A stretch of DNA of 54,866 nt, taken from contig CAKMZV010000012.1 of the NCBI GenBank assembly GCA_929200535.1, positions 1 through 54,866 on the forward strand, in the 5' to 3' direction. The notes beneath the pieces are model-generated. The model did not search any database. It saw nothing but the letters and a program-made list of their open reading frames with translations, and was not told the DNA's origin. Both the position numbers and the translations under genes were made by a program. This document shows, piece by piece, positions 18,730 to 26,595 of the stretch. The DNA is from an uncultured Gammaproteobacteria bacterium. Its GTDB lineage: Bacteria > Pseudomonadota > Gammaproteobacteria > CAKMZV01. Position 1 is the stretch's first letter. Each line of letters starts with the position of its first letter.

Positions 18730-19310
18730 TGAAAAAAATTTACCTCGACGCAAATGACTTATTGCTAAAAAGCTATCAACTTGCAGTTAATATTCTTAAC
18801 AGCGGTTTCAAACCAGATTTTATTCTTGCAATTTGGCGAGGCGGTACTCCAGTTGGTATTGCGGTACAAGAATTGATGGAATATGTTGGCGTTTCAACTG
18901 ATCATATCGCCATTAGAACTTCATCCTATATCGGACTTGATAAACGTGATAAAAAAGTGAGAGTGCATAACCTTGGATATCTCCTTGATAATATCAATGA
19001 TAATAATAAACTCTTAATTGTGGATGATGTTTTTGATACTGGCAAAAGCATTGAAGCTGTACTCGCAACTCTTCATAAAAAAGCACGCAAAAACACCCCC
19101 AAAGAAATCAAAATAGCGACCCCTTATTACAAACCAGAAAAAAATAAAACTAACCTTATCCCGGATTTTTATATTGAAAAAACAGAAGAATGGTTAGTAT
19201 TCCCTCACGAACTGTGCGGCTTAGAAAGAGAAGAGATTTATGAAAACAAAACTGGCATCAAAGATATTTTGAGACCTTTTCATAAAAGTATGGCAAAAGA
19301 AAAAAGATAA
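18729..19310 (+). CDS. purine-type phosphoribosyltransferase with repeat-derived C-terminus
   Basis: This 193-residue type I phosphoribosyltransferase carries the PRPP-binding motif LLIVDDVFDTGKSI (about residues 96-109) and an upstream AIWRGGTPVG loop. It is closest in look to bacterial hypoxanthine/xanthine-guanine phosphoribosyltransferases, so purine-base salvage is the likely role; the exact base is unknown. The start overlaps the ybbP stop (TAATG). From the third base of codon 181 onward (…RPFHKSMAKEKR and stop) the sequence is the terminal inverted repeat of the GAGACC element at 19271-19498, so the native C-terminus has been replaced. The core fold appears intact. Confidence 0.82.
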   Translation: MKKIYLDANDLLLKSYQLAVNILNSGFKPDFILAIWRGGTPVGIAVQELMEYVGVSTDHIAIRTSSYIGLDKRDKKVRVHNLGYLLDNINDNNKLLIVDDVFDTGKSIEAVLATLHKKARKNTPKEIKIATPYYKPEKNKTNLIPDFYIEKTEEWLVFPHELCGLEREEIYENKTGIKDILRPFHKSMAKEKR

Positions 19311-19498
19311 AAAATCGTTCTGATTGAGGCGTGAAATGAAGCTAATACGTCCGTCTTTGCAAATTTCACAACACAAAAAGCGTTTTTACTCTTGGTGAGT
19401 TTACGAACCTTAGAGTAACAGCGTTTGAAGCGCTTGCGAATAAAAATTAGAGCGATTTTTTACTTTTTTACTTGTCATATCTTTTGTGCAAAGGTCTC
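19271..19498. mobile_element. GAGACC element, copy B (complete 228-bp MITE-like element)
   Basis: The element runs from GAGACCTTTTCATAAAAG on the left to CTTTTGTGCAAAGGTCTC on the right. The ends are imperfect inverted repeats of about 55 bp. A direct repeat ATTTT flanks it (19266-19270 and 19499-19503), a good 5-bp target-site duplication. The middle holds a shorter palindrome, TTACTCT at about 19388 against AGAGTAA. There is no ORF for a transposase, so it would need one in trans. Four further partial or shortened copies lie in this window. It overlaps the last 13 codons of the phosphoribosyltransferase gene. Confidence 0.85.
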
Positions 19499-19503
19499 AT
19501 TTT

Positions 19504-19634
19504 AAAAGAATTAAAATTGTGATAAACAGATACAACAATGCTCGCTCTAATGTCATTCAAACGATAAACAAAAATTAATTTTTATCAGCAAATTAGTCAG
19601 CCTTTACAAAAAAGGTCTCAATACCTCATCTACT
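19504..19634. other. intergenic spacer before the hydroxyacid dehydrogenase
   Basis: This 131-bp AT-rich spacer holds no gene. A short GGTCTC at 19614-19619 preceded by an A-run looks like a further, badly degenerated end of the GAGACC repeat, but the match is too short to assert. No clear Shine-Dalgarno precedes the ATG at 19635. Confidence 0.3.
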
Positions 19635-20579
19635 ATGCCTCTTCCCACCGTTGTTTTTCTTGAGATAGATAGCCTCCCAAAGCGGATTTCAATTCCACTA
19701 ATTAGCGAGCCACACCAATTAAAAACCTACTCGCAAACCTCCCCAGAGCAAGTTATTGAACGCCTGCAAGGGGCAACTGTTGTCGTCGTCAATAAAATTA
19801 TTTTAAATGAGCGTATCCTCTCCCAATGCCCTGATATTAAACTCATTGCCCTCGCTGCCACAGGAGTCAATAATATCGATATAGAATACTGCAAAGCAAA
19901 AGGGATTACGGTTAAAAATGTTGCTGGCTATGCAAAAACCACCGTTGCCGAACACACCCTAATGATGATACTTGCCCTACAAAGAAACCTCAATGCCTAC
20001 CGCCAACAAGTGATTAATGGCGACTGGGGAAAATCATCCTTATTCTATCTTGGTGATAATGAAATCGTTGATCTTAACGGTCTCACCTTAGGAATTATTG
20101 GCAAAGGTGCGATAGGCGAACGCGTAGCTGATTTGGGAAAAGCCTTTGGAATGCACGTGCAATTTTTGGGGAGAAAAGAACAAAAAGCAGAAGAGGGCAA
20201 AATACCCTTTGAAAAAGGCTTAGAAACCTCTGATATTATCTCCATCCACTGCCCACTCACTCCCCAAACACAAGACCTAATTTCCCATAAAGAACTGAAA
20301 AAAATGAAAAAAACTGCCCTGCTAATCAATACAGCACGCGGTGGAATTATTGATGAAACAGCCCTTGTCGAAGCCATAAATAATAAAGAAATCAAAGGTG
20401 CCGCTCTCGATGTCGTCAGCACCGAACCACTCCCAGAAAATCACCCTCTAACAACTATCGCCGCAAACCCAAACATCATCATCACCCCCCACTGCTCATG
20501 GCTAAGCGACGATGCCCTAAGCAAACTCACCACCCAAATGATTGATAATATTAACTCGTTTTTATCAGATGAGGCTTAA
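19635..20579 (+). CDS. D-2-hydroxyacid dehydrogenase (glycerate dehydrogenase/hydroxypyruvate reductase-like)
   Basis: This 314-residue NAD(P)-dependent dehydrogenase has the family layout: an N-terminal catalytic lobe (AATGVNNIDIEYCKAKGI), then the nucleotide fold GLTLGIIGKGAIGERVADLG (about residues 151-170). The catalytic Arg follows in LINTARGGIIDE, the Glu in LDVVSTEPLP, and the His in IITPHCSWLS. The best fit is the glycerate dehydrogenase/hydroxypyruvate reductase branch, which would reduce hydroxypyruvate or glyoxylate, compatible with disposal of glycolate-derived carbon in an autotroph. Substrate cannot be fixed by eye. Confidence 0.85.
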   Translation: MPLPTVVFLEIDSLPKRISIPLISEPHQLKTYSQTSPEQVIERLQGATVVVVNKIILNERILSQCPDIKLIALAATGVNNIDIEYCKAKGITVKNVAGYAKTTVAEHTLMMILALQRNLNAYRQQVINGDWGKSSLFYLGDNEIVDLNGLTLGIIGKGAIGERVADLGKAFGMHVQFLGRKEQKAEEGKIPFEKGLETSDIISIHCPLTPQTQDLISHKELKKMKKTALLINTARGGIIDETALVEAINNKEIKGAALDVVSTEPLPENHPLTTIAANPNIIITPHCSWLSDDALSKLTTQMIDNINSFLSDEA

Positions 20580-20661
20580 AGATAGATACGGTAAAATTTT
20601 CTTAGGGATCTAAAAAACTAAAATATATTTTTTCAATCTTAAAATAAATGGTCAAAAAATT

Positions 20662-20871
20662 ATGCAATTAACAGCAATTTTAACTCCAGCACTTGAGGGT
20701 GGATTTATCGCAACAAATCCTGAAACTGGTACTTGTACCCAAGGTGAATCTGTTGAAGAAGCCATAAGCAATTTGCAAGAAGCGACAGCATTATACTTAG
20801 AAGAATTTCCAATGAAAATTAATCAAAAATCACTTCTAACAACTATAGAAGTTCCTTTGCATGCCTCCTAA
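20662..20871 (+). CDS. hicB: HicB-family antitoxin
   Basis: This 69-residue protein has the HicB partial RNase H-like fold pattern: LTAILTPALEGGFIATNPET, TCTQGESVEEAISNLQEATAL and YLEE. HicB antitoxins bind and neutralise HicA, an mRNA interferase, and often repress the operon. There is no C-terminal DNA-binding domain, as in short HicB proteins. The next frame begins 11 bp before its stop and starts like HicA but breaks off, so this antitoxin appears to have lost its toxin. It may be a relic or an orphan able to neutralise other HicA proteins. Confidence 0.8.
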   Translation: MQLTAILTPALEGGFIATNPETGTCTQGESVEEAISNLQEATALYLEEFPMKINQKSLLTTIEVPLHAS

Positions 20872-21889
20872 ATTACCGACAATTTCAGGAAAAGAAGTTG
20901 TTCGCAGACTTGAAAAATTAGGATTTATAGTGGCTCTTCAAATGTATCTGCGGATATTTAAGCAATTTTTACTAAAATATCGTGTTTCTTGCTTATTGAT
21001 TTCCATCTTCATAAGCATCTTTTTAGTCTTTTTATGTTTTTATCTTACAGAAGACCCGTTCATAAATATAATTTTTTCCAATGAACGAATACGAAGTGGA
21101 ATATTTTTTCTTTTATTGGCATTGTTTCCTTCCTTTTACTTATGGTATTTACGTAATCATGATAAACTAACACAAATTCAATTTACCAATCTTTCAACCG
21201 CTATGCAGCTGTTTGTTTCTAAGAATAAAACAAGCAAGGCGATTGGCTTAAAGCTCCTAATGGAATTAAAACATGAAAAATTGTATGAAAATCAAATTGA
21301 CTTAGCAACTCAAGGTTGTGATTTATCTGGTGTAAATCTCAAGGGCGCGAATTTACAAGGAGCAAATTTGCAAGGAGCACATTTACAAAAAGCAAATTTA
21401 CAAGGAGCGGATTTACAAGGAGCGAAGTTACAAGGAGCGAATTTAGAGGAAGCAAATTTACAAGGAGCGGATTTACAAGGAGCGAAGTTACAAGGAGCGA
21501 ATTTAGAGGAAGCAAATTTACAAGGAGCGGATTTACAAGGAGTGAATTTACAAGGAGTGGATTTACAAGGAGCTAATTTACAAGGAGCTAAGTTACAACG
21601 AGCAAATTTACAGAATGCTTTTTTATATCTGACTAACTTAAATGAGAGTAACCTGGAGCATACCAATATTGAGCAGGCATATATTTTGGTTGAGGAGCAC
21701 TCTCTTTTGCTTGATGATAAAGCACAAACAACTACCCAGCGTTTTAGTCGCGATCAAATTGAACAATTTATTCGGGAAGAATCTGTACCTATTTCTAATA
21801 ATACTATATATGTGAAAATTATAAAAGACCCTCACTCTCCTGAACGCTACACGCTGGAATTGTTACCAGACAATCCAAAAAATATATAG
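20861..21889 (+). CDS. HicA N-terminal fragment fused in frame to a membrane pentapeptide-repeat protein
   Basis: Residues 1-25 (MPPKLPTISGKEVVRRLEKL then GFIVA) are a typical HicA start, but the catalytic GSH-x-x-x segment and the rest of HicA are absent. From residue 28 (an in-frame ATG at 20942) the protein changes to a different one. Two membrane segments (about 42-67 and 82-105) and a short helical region are followed by about 18 pentapeptide repeats of A(N/D/K/H)LQx type (about 149-265). An acidic C-terminal tail of about 75 residues with no recognised domain ends it. Either the fusion is translated from 20861 through HicB coupling, or translation begins at 20942. Pentapeptide repeats form a right-handed quadrilateral beta-helix; the function here is unknown. 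Confidence 0.72.
   Translation: MPPKLPTISGKEVVRRLEKLGFIVALQMYLRIFKQFLLKYRVSCLLISIFISIFLVFLCFYLTEDPFINIIFSNERIRSGIFFLLLALFPSFYLWYLRNHDKLTQIQFTNLSTAMQLFVSKNKTSKAIGLKLLMELKHEKLYENQIDLATQGCDLSGVNLKGANLQGANLQGAHLQKANLQGADLQGAKLQGANLEEANLQGADLQGAKLQGANLEEANLQGADLQGVNLQGVDLQGANLQGAKLQRANLQNAFLYLTNLNESNLEHTNIEQAYILVEEHSLLLDDKAQTTTQRFSRDQIEQFIREESVPISNNTIYVKIIKDPHSPERYTLELLPDNPKNI
21391..21540 (+). repeat. 60-bp perfect tandem repeat within the pentapeptide region, 2.5 copies
   Basis: The 60 bases at 21421-21480 are repeated without change at 21481-21540, and the half-unit before them (21391-21420) is also identical. Each unit encodes 20 residues, which is four pentapeptides. Perfect identity at silent positions indicates recent slippage or unequal recombination, not ancient duplication. 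Confidence 0.9.
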
Positions 21890-21933
21890 TTGCAAACTTG
21901 ATTTGACAATAATTTACCTAATATTACTACAAT

Positions 21934-23334
21934 ATGCATAAAATCCAATTCTATAACTCACTCACACAAAAAAAAGAGCCGTTTACGCCGATAGACCCTA
22001 AGCATATTACCTTGTATGTATGTGGTCCTACGATTTATGACTATATCCATATTGGCAATGCACGACCTATTGTGGTTTTTGATGTATTATATCGTTTTTT
22101 ACAGACCCAATTCCCTACAGTAAGCTATATTCGGAATATTACCGATGTGGATGATAAAATCATCAATCGTGCCAATGAAAAAGGAATTACAACGGAGCAA
22201 CTTGTTGACGAATATAATGATTATTTTCATCAAGATATTGCCGCCTTAAATACACTTGCACCCACGGTTGAACCCAAAGCCACTGAGCATATGCCACAGA
22301 TGATTGCTTTGGTAGAAAAATTAATTGCTAAGGGTTATGCTTATGTGGCAGAAAATCACTTGCTTTTTTCCGTATCTGCCAGTGATTTATATGGGCAACT
22401 CTCTCATCGCAAATTGGATGATATGCAAGCAGGGGCGAGGGTAGAGGTGGCATCTTATAAAAGGCATCCCTTAGATTTTGTGCTGTGGAAACCAGCAGAA
22501 GGCGTTTTACCCAAATGGGATAGCCCATGGGGGGCAGGGCGACCGGGTTGGCATTTGGAATGCTCGGCGATGGCTTCGCACTATCTTGGAGAAAGAATTG
22601 ACATTCACGGAGGAGGGCGTGATTTACTCTTTCCACATCATGAAAACGAACGTATTCAAAGTTGCTGTGCCTTTGGGCATAATGAATTTGCTAATTTTTG
22701 GTTACATAATGGCTATGTCACAATGAGCGGTGAGAAAATGTCAAAATCCGTTGGCAATACCTTTAAATTGCACGATTTATTAAAACAACATTCGCCCGAA
22801 GTAATCCGTTTTTTACTCCTTTCCACCCATTACGCCAAACCCTTAGAATGGAATCCGCAATCGGTTGCACTGGCAAAAGAAAATATCAATAAATTCTACG
22901 ATACCTTCCAACGCCATCAATTTAACCCTCAAGATACGAATCATCTTGAAGCTAAAGTATCCGATCAAATAACGGAAAAAATGCAACAAATTCAACAGGC
23001 GCTCGCTGATGATTTAAACACCCCACTTGCTATAGCAGAACTCCATCAAATGCTGCATTTAAGCAATAAAGCAAGTAATGAAACAGAACGTATGGAATGG
23101 CTACAAGGCATTATCCAAGCAGGAGCAGGGTGGTTAGGGTTATTTTCCACCTCATTACAACAATGGGAAGGAAAAGACAGTATAGAAATTGATGTTGAAG
23201 ACTACCTACAGCAACGCAAGGAAGCTCGAAAAAATAAAGACTTCGCCAAAGCCGATGAAATCAGAGACTACCTACTCTCCCAAAACATCGCCATAGAAGA
23301 CACTGCTGATGGTACTCTATGGAAAAAAATCTAA
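21934..23334 (+). CDS. cysS: cysteinyl-tRNA synthetase
   Basis: This class I synthetase charges tRNA-Cys. The 466-residue length is normal. Visible are the HIGH-type motif YIHIGNAR (about residues 35-42), zinc ligands including the Cys in YVCGPTIYDY, LECSAMA and the HHENERIQS His pair, GYVTMSGEKMSKSVGN with the KMSKS loop (about residues 269-273), and the C-terminal RKEARKNKDFAKADEIRDYL helix typical of CysRS. It has an ATG start with no obvious Shine-Dalgarno and stands alone between accessory genes. Confidence 0.97.
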   Translation: MHKIQFYNSLTQKKEPFTPIDPKHITLYVCGPTIYDYIHIGNARPIVVFDVLYRFLQTQFPTVSYIRNITDVDDKIINRANEKGITTEQLVDEYNDYFHQDIAALNTLAPTVEPKATEHMPQMIALVEKLIAKGYAYVAENHLLFSVSASDLYGQLSHRKLDDMQAGARVEVASYKRHPLDFVLWKPAEGVLPKWDSPWGAGRPGWHLECSAMASHYLGERIDIHGGGRDLLFPHHENERIQSCCAFGHNEFANFWLHNGYVTMSGEKMSKSVGNTFKLHDLLKQHSPEVIRFLLLSTHYAKPLEWNPQSVALAKENINKFYDTFQRHQFNPQDTNHLEAKVSDQITEKMQQIQQALADDLNTPLAIAELHQMLHLSNKASNETERMEWLQGIIQAGAGWLGLFSTSLQQWEGKDSIEIDVEDYLQQRKEARKNKDFAKADEIRDYLLSQNIAIEDTADGTLWKKI

Positions 23335-23360
23335 TCTCTCATCTATTATTTGTATTTTGG

Positions 23361-23400
23361 TCATTGCGAAGGAGCGCATTTCAGCGACTGTGGCAATCTG
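23361..23400. repeat. interspersed CATTGC...GCAATC palindromic repeat
   Basis: The intergenic stretch after cysS contains GTCATTGCGAAGGAGCG followed by GCGACTGTGGCAATCT. I recognise this as the widespread short bacterial repeat with the pattern CATTGCGA-GGAG...GTGGCAATC, whose ends (ATTGC/GCAAT) pair. It lies between the convergent cysS and SIR2-TPR genes. Its function is not established; only one copy is seen in this window. Confidence 0.5.
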
Positions 23401-23456
23401 TTGGCGCAAGTAAAAAGTGCGTAGAGCCTTTTATATACCGCCAAAATAATCATTTT

Positions 23457-25184
23457 TTACTTATCGGTTGTAATAATTTTTGCCAATTGAGTTAGCTCAT
23501 CAAGATGTTTATTACCTTCTTTTTTTGCTTGTTCTATATTCTCATCAAAATTCCAACCTACACTACGGACACCGTTATTAATTAATTGTTCTATTTTTAC
23601 TTTATTTTCCGCATAAGTTTCAGGAGAATGTGCTAAGCGATAGAATAATAATTCAAGCTTTAAGTCATCACGAGTGCATATTTTTTCTGCTTTATTTAAA
23701 TAATCAAGTCCTTGTTTTGTGCGTCCTCTTGCAAGTAAAAAACCTGCATAATTTCCATTATTTCCAGCATTCTCAGGCTCAAGCTCTAATGATTTTTTAT
23801 AGTGTATTTCAGCTTGCTCGTAATCCTGACGAATAAAATGGAGAAAAAAAGCATAATTTCCATTGTGGTAAGCATGTTCAGGGGCAAGCTCTAATGCTTT
23901 TTGATAATATATTTCAGCTTGCTCGTAATCCTTACGAATGTTCTTGAGAAAAATTGCATAATTACCATGATAGCCACCGTCTTCAGGCTCAAGCTCTAAT
24001 GCTTTTTGATAATATTTTTCAGCTTGCTTATAATCCTTACGAACCTCATCGAGGAAAATAGCATAATTCCCCATCAATTCATGACTGCTTTTAAACTGTT
24101 CTAATCCTTGTTGATACAGTTCATCTTGTTTGTTTGAGTCACTTTCTTGGTTAATTCTACGTTGGAAATCGACCCAAGTATTGGCTGTAAATAGAGATAA
24201 CCCTTCACTTGAAGGTGTATTTTTGCTAAGCTCATCTACTTTGTTATTGATTTTATGGATTTTCTCTTTTGTCGTTTTCTCAATAGATTCTAATATGGCT
24301 TCAAGTTTTGAAATTTTTCCTTCTGGCATTTTTTGATTTAAATTAAGCATAAAGCTATCAAATCCGCCTTTTTCATCTATTTGGACTAATTTGAATTTTT
24401 TTTCTAAGACTTTCCTTTCTAAGACTTTCTTAGGGATTTTTTGCTCATTTCTAAAACACCAATATAATTTTTCAGGTTCTTGGTAATCTAATAAATGTTG
24501 CATTAAACCTTCACGATCATTACCGCCATAGCCCATAATGATTAAATGATAATTGGTTAATATTTCATCAATTTTTTTCTTCCACGCATCACTCAATTTA
24601 GCGGTATGTTCTTCATTATTTCTGGGCTGAAAGAAAACATCATTATGGATTTTAACAATCGTTGGTTTTTTATTATCTAAAGCCAGTATAGGAAGCATAT
24701 TTTCATGATAAATAACTTTAGAATGTTGGTTAAATACGGTCAACAAGGCTGTTTCAGGCAAACGGTCAAAATTTGTTGTTATAACGATATTATTTTCTGT
24801 TTCTAATAAAAAATTGGCTAGAAGGATATAACCCACGGAAGGCTCAATCGAGTTATGGGTAATGATTTTTTCAATTTCATTGTAGCCATCCCTCGGGTTA
24901 TGTTGAAAACGTTCTTCGAAGATTTTGCTATAATGATGAGCAGGCGAAGGAGTAGAGGAGTCATTAATAAATTCTTGAAGCGTGGAATGTTTTTCAGGAT
25001 TAAATTTCTTCAGTTCTTTTAACCATTTGTTTGCGAGTTCTTCGCCACTTGGTATACCAGAAGAAACCGAAGCCCCAGCACCTAATAAAAAGGCAAATCG
25101 TGTATTGCCATCATCCAAATTATCGGCAATACTTTGGAATAATGCCTGTTGAGGTATTATGTGTGATGTTTCTTGATTGCTCAT
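23457..25184 (-). CDS. SIR2-like domain protein with C-terminal TPR repeats
   Basis: The N-terminal half (about residues 28-270) is a SIR2-like (SIR2_2) fold. It shows the nucleotide loop LLGAGASVSSGIPSG (34-48), the TTNFD motif (136-140) with the catalytic Asn, a KIHND strand whose His180 fits the catalytic His, and IIMGYGGNDREGL (215-227). Residues about 280-330 form a helical linker. About 360-510 hold four TPR-like repeats of about 35 residues, each with NYAxFL and KALELxPE. SIR2-like domains with extra sensor regions act as NAD-depleting effectors in several anti-phage systems, so an abortive-infection role is a fair inference, but no partner gene is adjacent and other roles are possible. 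Confidence 0.8.
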   Translation of the reverse strand: MSNQETSHIIPQQALFQSIADNLDDGNTRFAFLLGAGASVSSGIPSGEELANKWLKELKKFNPEKHSTLQEFINDSSTPSPAHHYSKIFEERFQHNPRDGYNEIEKIITHNSIEPSVGYILLANFLLETENNIVITTNFDRLPETALLTVFNQHSKVIYHENMLPILALDNKKPTIVKIHNDVFFQPRNNEEHTAKLSDAWKKKIDEILTNYHLIIMGYGGNDREGLMQHLLDYQEPEKLYWCFRNEQKIPKKVLERKVLEKKFKLVQIDEKGGFDSFMLNLNQKMPEGKISKLEAILESIEKTTKEKIHKINNKVDELSKNTPSSEGLSLFTANTWVDFQRRINQESDSNKQDELYQQGLEQFKSSHELMGNYAIFLDEVRKDYKQAEKYYQKALELEPEDGGYHGNYAIFLKNIRKDYEQAEIYYQKALELAPEHAYHNGNYAFFLHFIRQDYEQAEIHYKKSLELEPENAGNNGNYAGFLLARGRTKQGLDYLNKAEKICTRDDLKLELLFYRLAHSPETYAENKVKIEQLINNGVRSVGWNFDENIEQAKKEGNKHLDELTQLAKIITTDK

Positions 25185-25260
25185 CTTTATTTAAACCTGT
25201 TGCTTAATTATTTTGTTGATCTGCGCGTGTAGTGACTAAACACCCCAAATCAAAATTATA

Positions 25261-25332
25261 AGTGTAAAACTAATCTATTATATTAATTTTACACTATTCA
25301 TTCGTGATTATCTTAATAATCACGAATGAATA
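25261..25332. other. two tandem inverted repeats between nnrS and the SIR2-TPR gene
   Basis: Arms of 17 bases at 25295-25311 (TATTCATTCGTGATTAT) and 25316-25332 are perfect reverse complements with a 4-base CTTA loop. A second pair, AGTGTAAAA at 25261-25269 and TTTTACACT at 25287-25295, lies directly beside it. No T-run follows on the minus strand, so a simple intrinsic terminator for nnrS is not certain. It lies about 110 bp upstream of the SIR2-TPR start and could equally be an operator or a stable RNA hairpin in its leader. Confidence 0.6.
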
Positions 25333-25383
25333 AAATGAGTTAAATCAATAATTAATGCGTTTTTTTGTTTATATAAGGTTTTT

Positions 25384-26595
25384 TTATTCGTCTTCTTGAG
25401 TTAGTATTGAGTAGTATAGATAGACGAAAATTAGAAATGCGATTATCCAGCAGATTTGTGCTAAGAGTATCCAGATTGTGTAGTAGCTTGGGAATATGAG
25501 GCAAAAAAGTATTCTGAAGATTGCGCCAGTTGTTAGGATGATTAATGCTGTGGTTATGCCTTTAGGTGGTTGATGGATGCTTCTTCCTGTGTGCCCAAGG
25601 GCAACTCTTGCCATCATTCCAAAGGTGATCATTCCAATGCCTCCGTACGCAAATGAATGGATGGATATAAATTTGGATATTTGCCATATTGAGTAAGCTA
25701 TTTCGTGTAAAAAGTGTAATAAAAATCCTAAACTAATAAAGCACATTGCAAGATAAAGGCTCCATAATAAGGGTTTTTTCCATATGAGTTTTGTGTACCA
25801 TCCAGATAGTCTTATGGCATTGGTGATGAAGAGTAATAAGGCTGTGTAGCCTGAGAGTGGTTGAAATTGTTGGCTGAGTTCAGAGATAAAGAAGATGATA
25901 AATAATCCCAAACTGGAGAAGTCAATGAGTTTTGAATTGTAAATTTTTACGGGTTTATCCACTCCTTTTTCAATGAAAAATGGTATCACCCTCCTCCCCA
26001 TCATCATAATGAGTCCAATAATTAGGTACATTCCACCATAAATGCCGAGATAAGTACCATTTTCTATTATATTTAGTGCTCCTAAGTAGAATAGTGAGTT
26101 GCCTATAAAGAGGGTAAATAGTTTGAAAACTATTGCTAATTGCTTCCATTGTTTGGCTTTAATGATAAGGCGAGCGACGGTTATATTTAATACGATGATG
26201 AAGGTTAAGTCAAAAAATCCAGCCCATAATATAATATCACTGATAATCAATATGCGGGCAGTTAGCCAGCATAAGGCAAGTATAAGCAGTGGTTTGCCAG
26301 ATAAACTTTGGAGACCTGTCCAATTTTGGACACCTGTTAGCAAGAAGCCAGCAATGACGGATAGTGCAAATCCATAAATCATTTCGTGGGCGTGCCATTG
26401 GTAGGGAGTAATGGCGTTAAAGGGTAGTGAAATGGATGAGAAGTAGATTAAAGACCAAAGGATAATCGATATAGCGGCAAAGCTTGTCGCAAGTAAGAAA
26501 AAGGGTCTAAATCCTAAGCTAAGAAAGGGATTGGGTGATTTTTTTGTGTTATTTAATTGTGATTTTAAACTCTCGAGGCTTAGGTTCATTTTCAT
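25384..26595 (-). CDS. nnrS: NnrS family membrane protein
   Basis: This 403-residue integral membrane protein has about 12 hydrophobic segments. The start of the fold, PFLSLGFRPFFLLAT, followed by WHAHEMIYGFALSVIAGFLLT, is the NnrS signature. NnrS is a haem- and copper-containing protein linked to nitric-oxide stress and denitrification. Conserved His residues in WHAHEM, in LHFLHEIAYS, and in HSFAYGGIGMITFGMMARVALGHTGR fit haem/metal binding. Its ATG overlaps the stop of the upstream M15-like gene (ATGA), so translation is probably coupled. It is the last gene of a flavoprotein-M15-nnrS run. Confidence 0.9.
   Translation of the reverse strand: MKMNLSLESLKSQLNNTKKSPNPFLSLGFRPFFLLATSFAAISIILWSLIYFSSISLPFNAITPYQWHAHEMIYGFALSVIAGFLLTGVQNWTGLQSLSGKPLLILALCWLTARILIISDIILWAGFFDLTFIIVLNITVARLIIKAKQWKQLAIVFKLFTLFIGNSLFYLGALNIIENGTYLGIYGGMYLIIGLIMMMGRRVIPFFIEKGVDKPVKIYNSKLIDFSSLGLFIIFFISELSQQFQPLSGYTALLLFITNAIRLSGWYTKLIWKKPLLWSLYLAMCFISLGFLLHFLHEIAYSIWQISKFISIHSFAYGGIGMITFGMMARVALGHTGRSIHQPPKGITTALIILTTGAIFRILFCLIFPSYYTIWILLAQICWIIAFLIFVYLYYSILTQEDE

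Noticed and set aside
21310-21666. A 118-residue Cys/Pro/Lys-rich reading frame (CKxAPCKFxP repeats) on the minus strand
   Set aside because: It is the exact complement of the pentapeptide repeats; its repetitiveness comes from the plus-strand gene.
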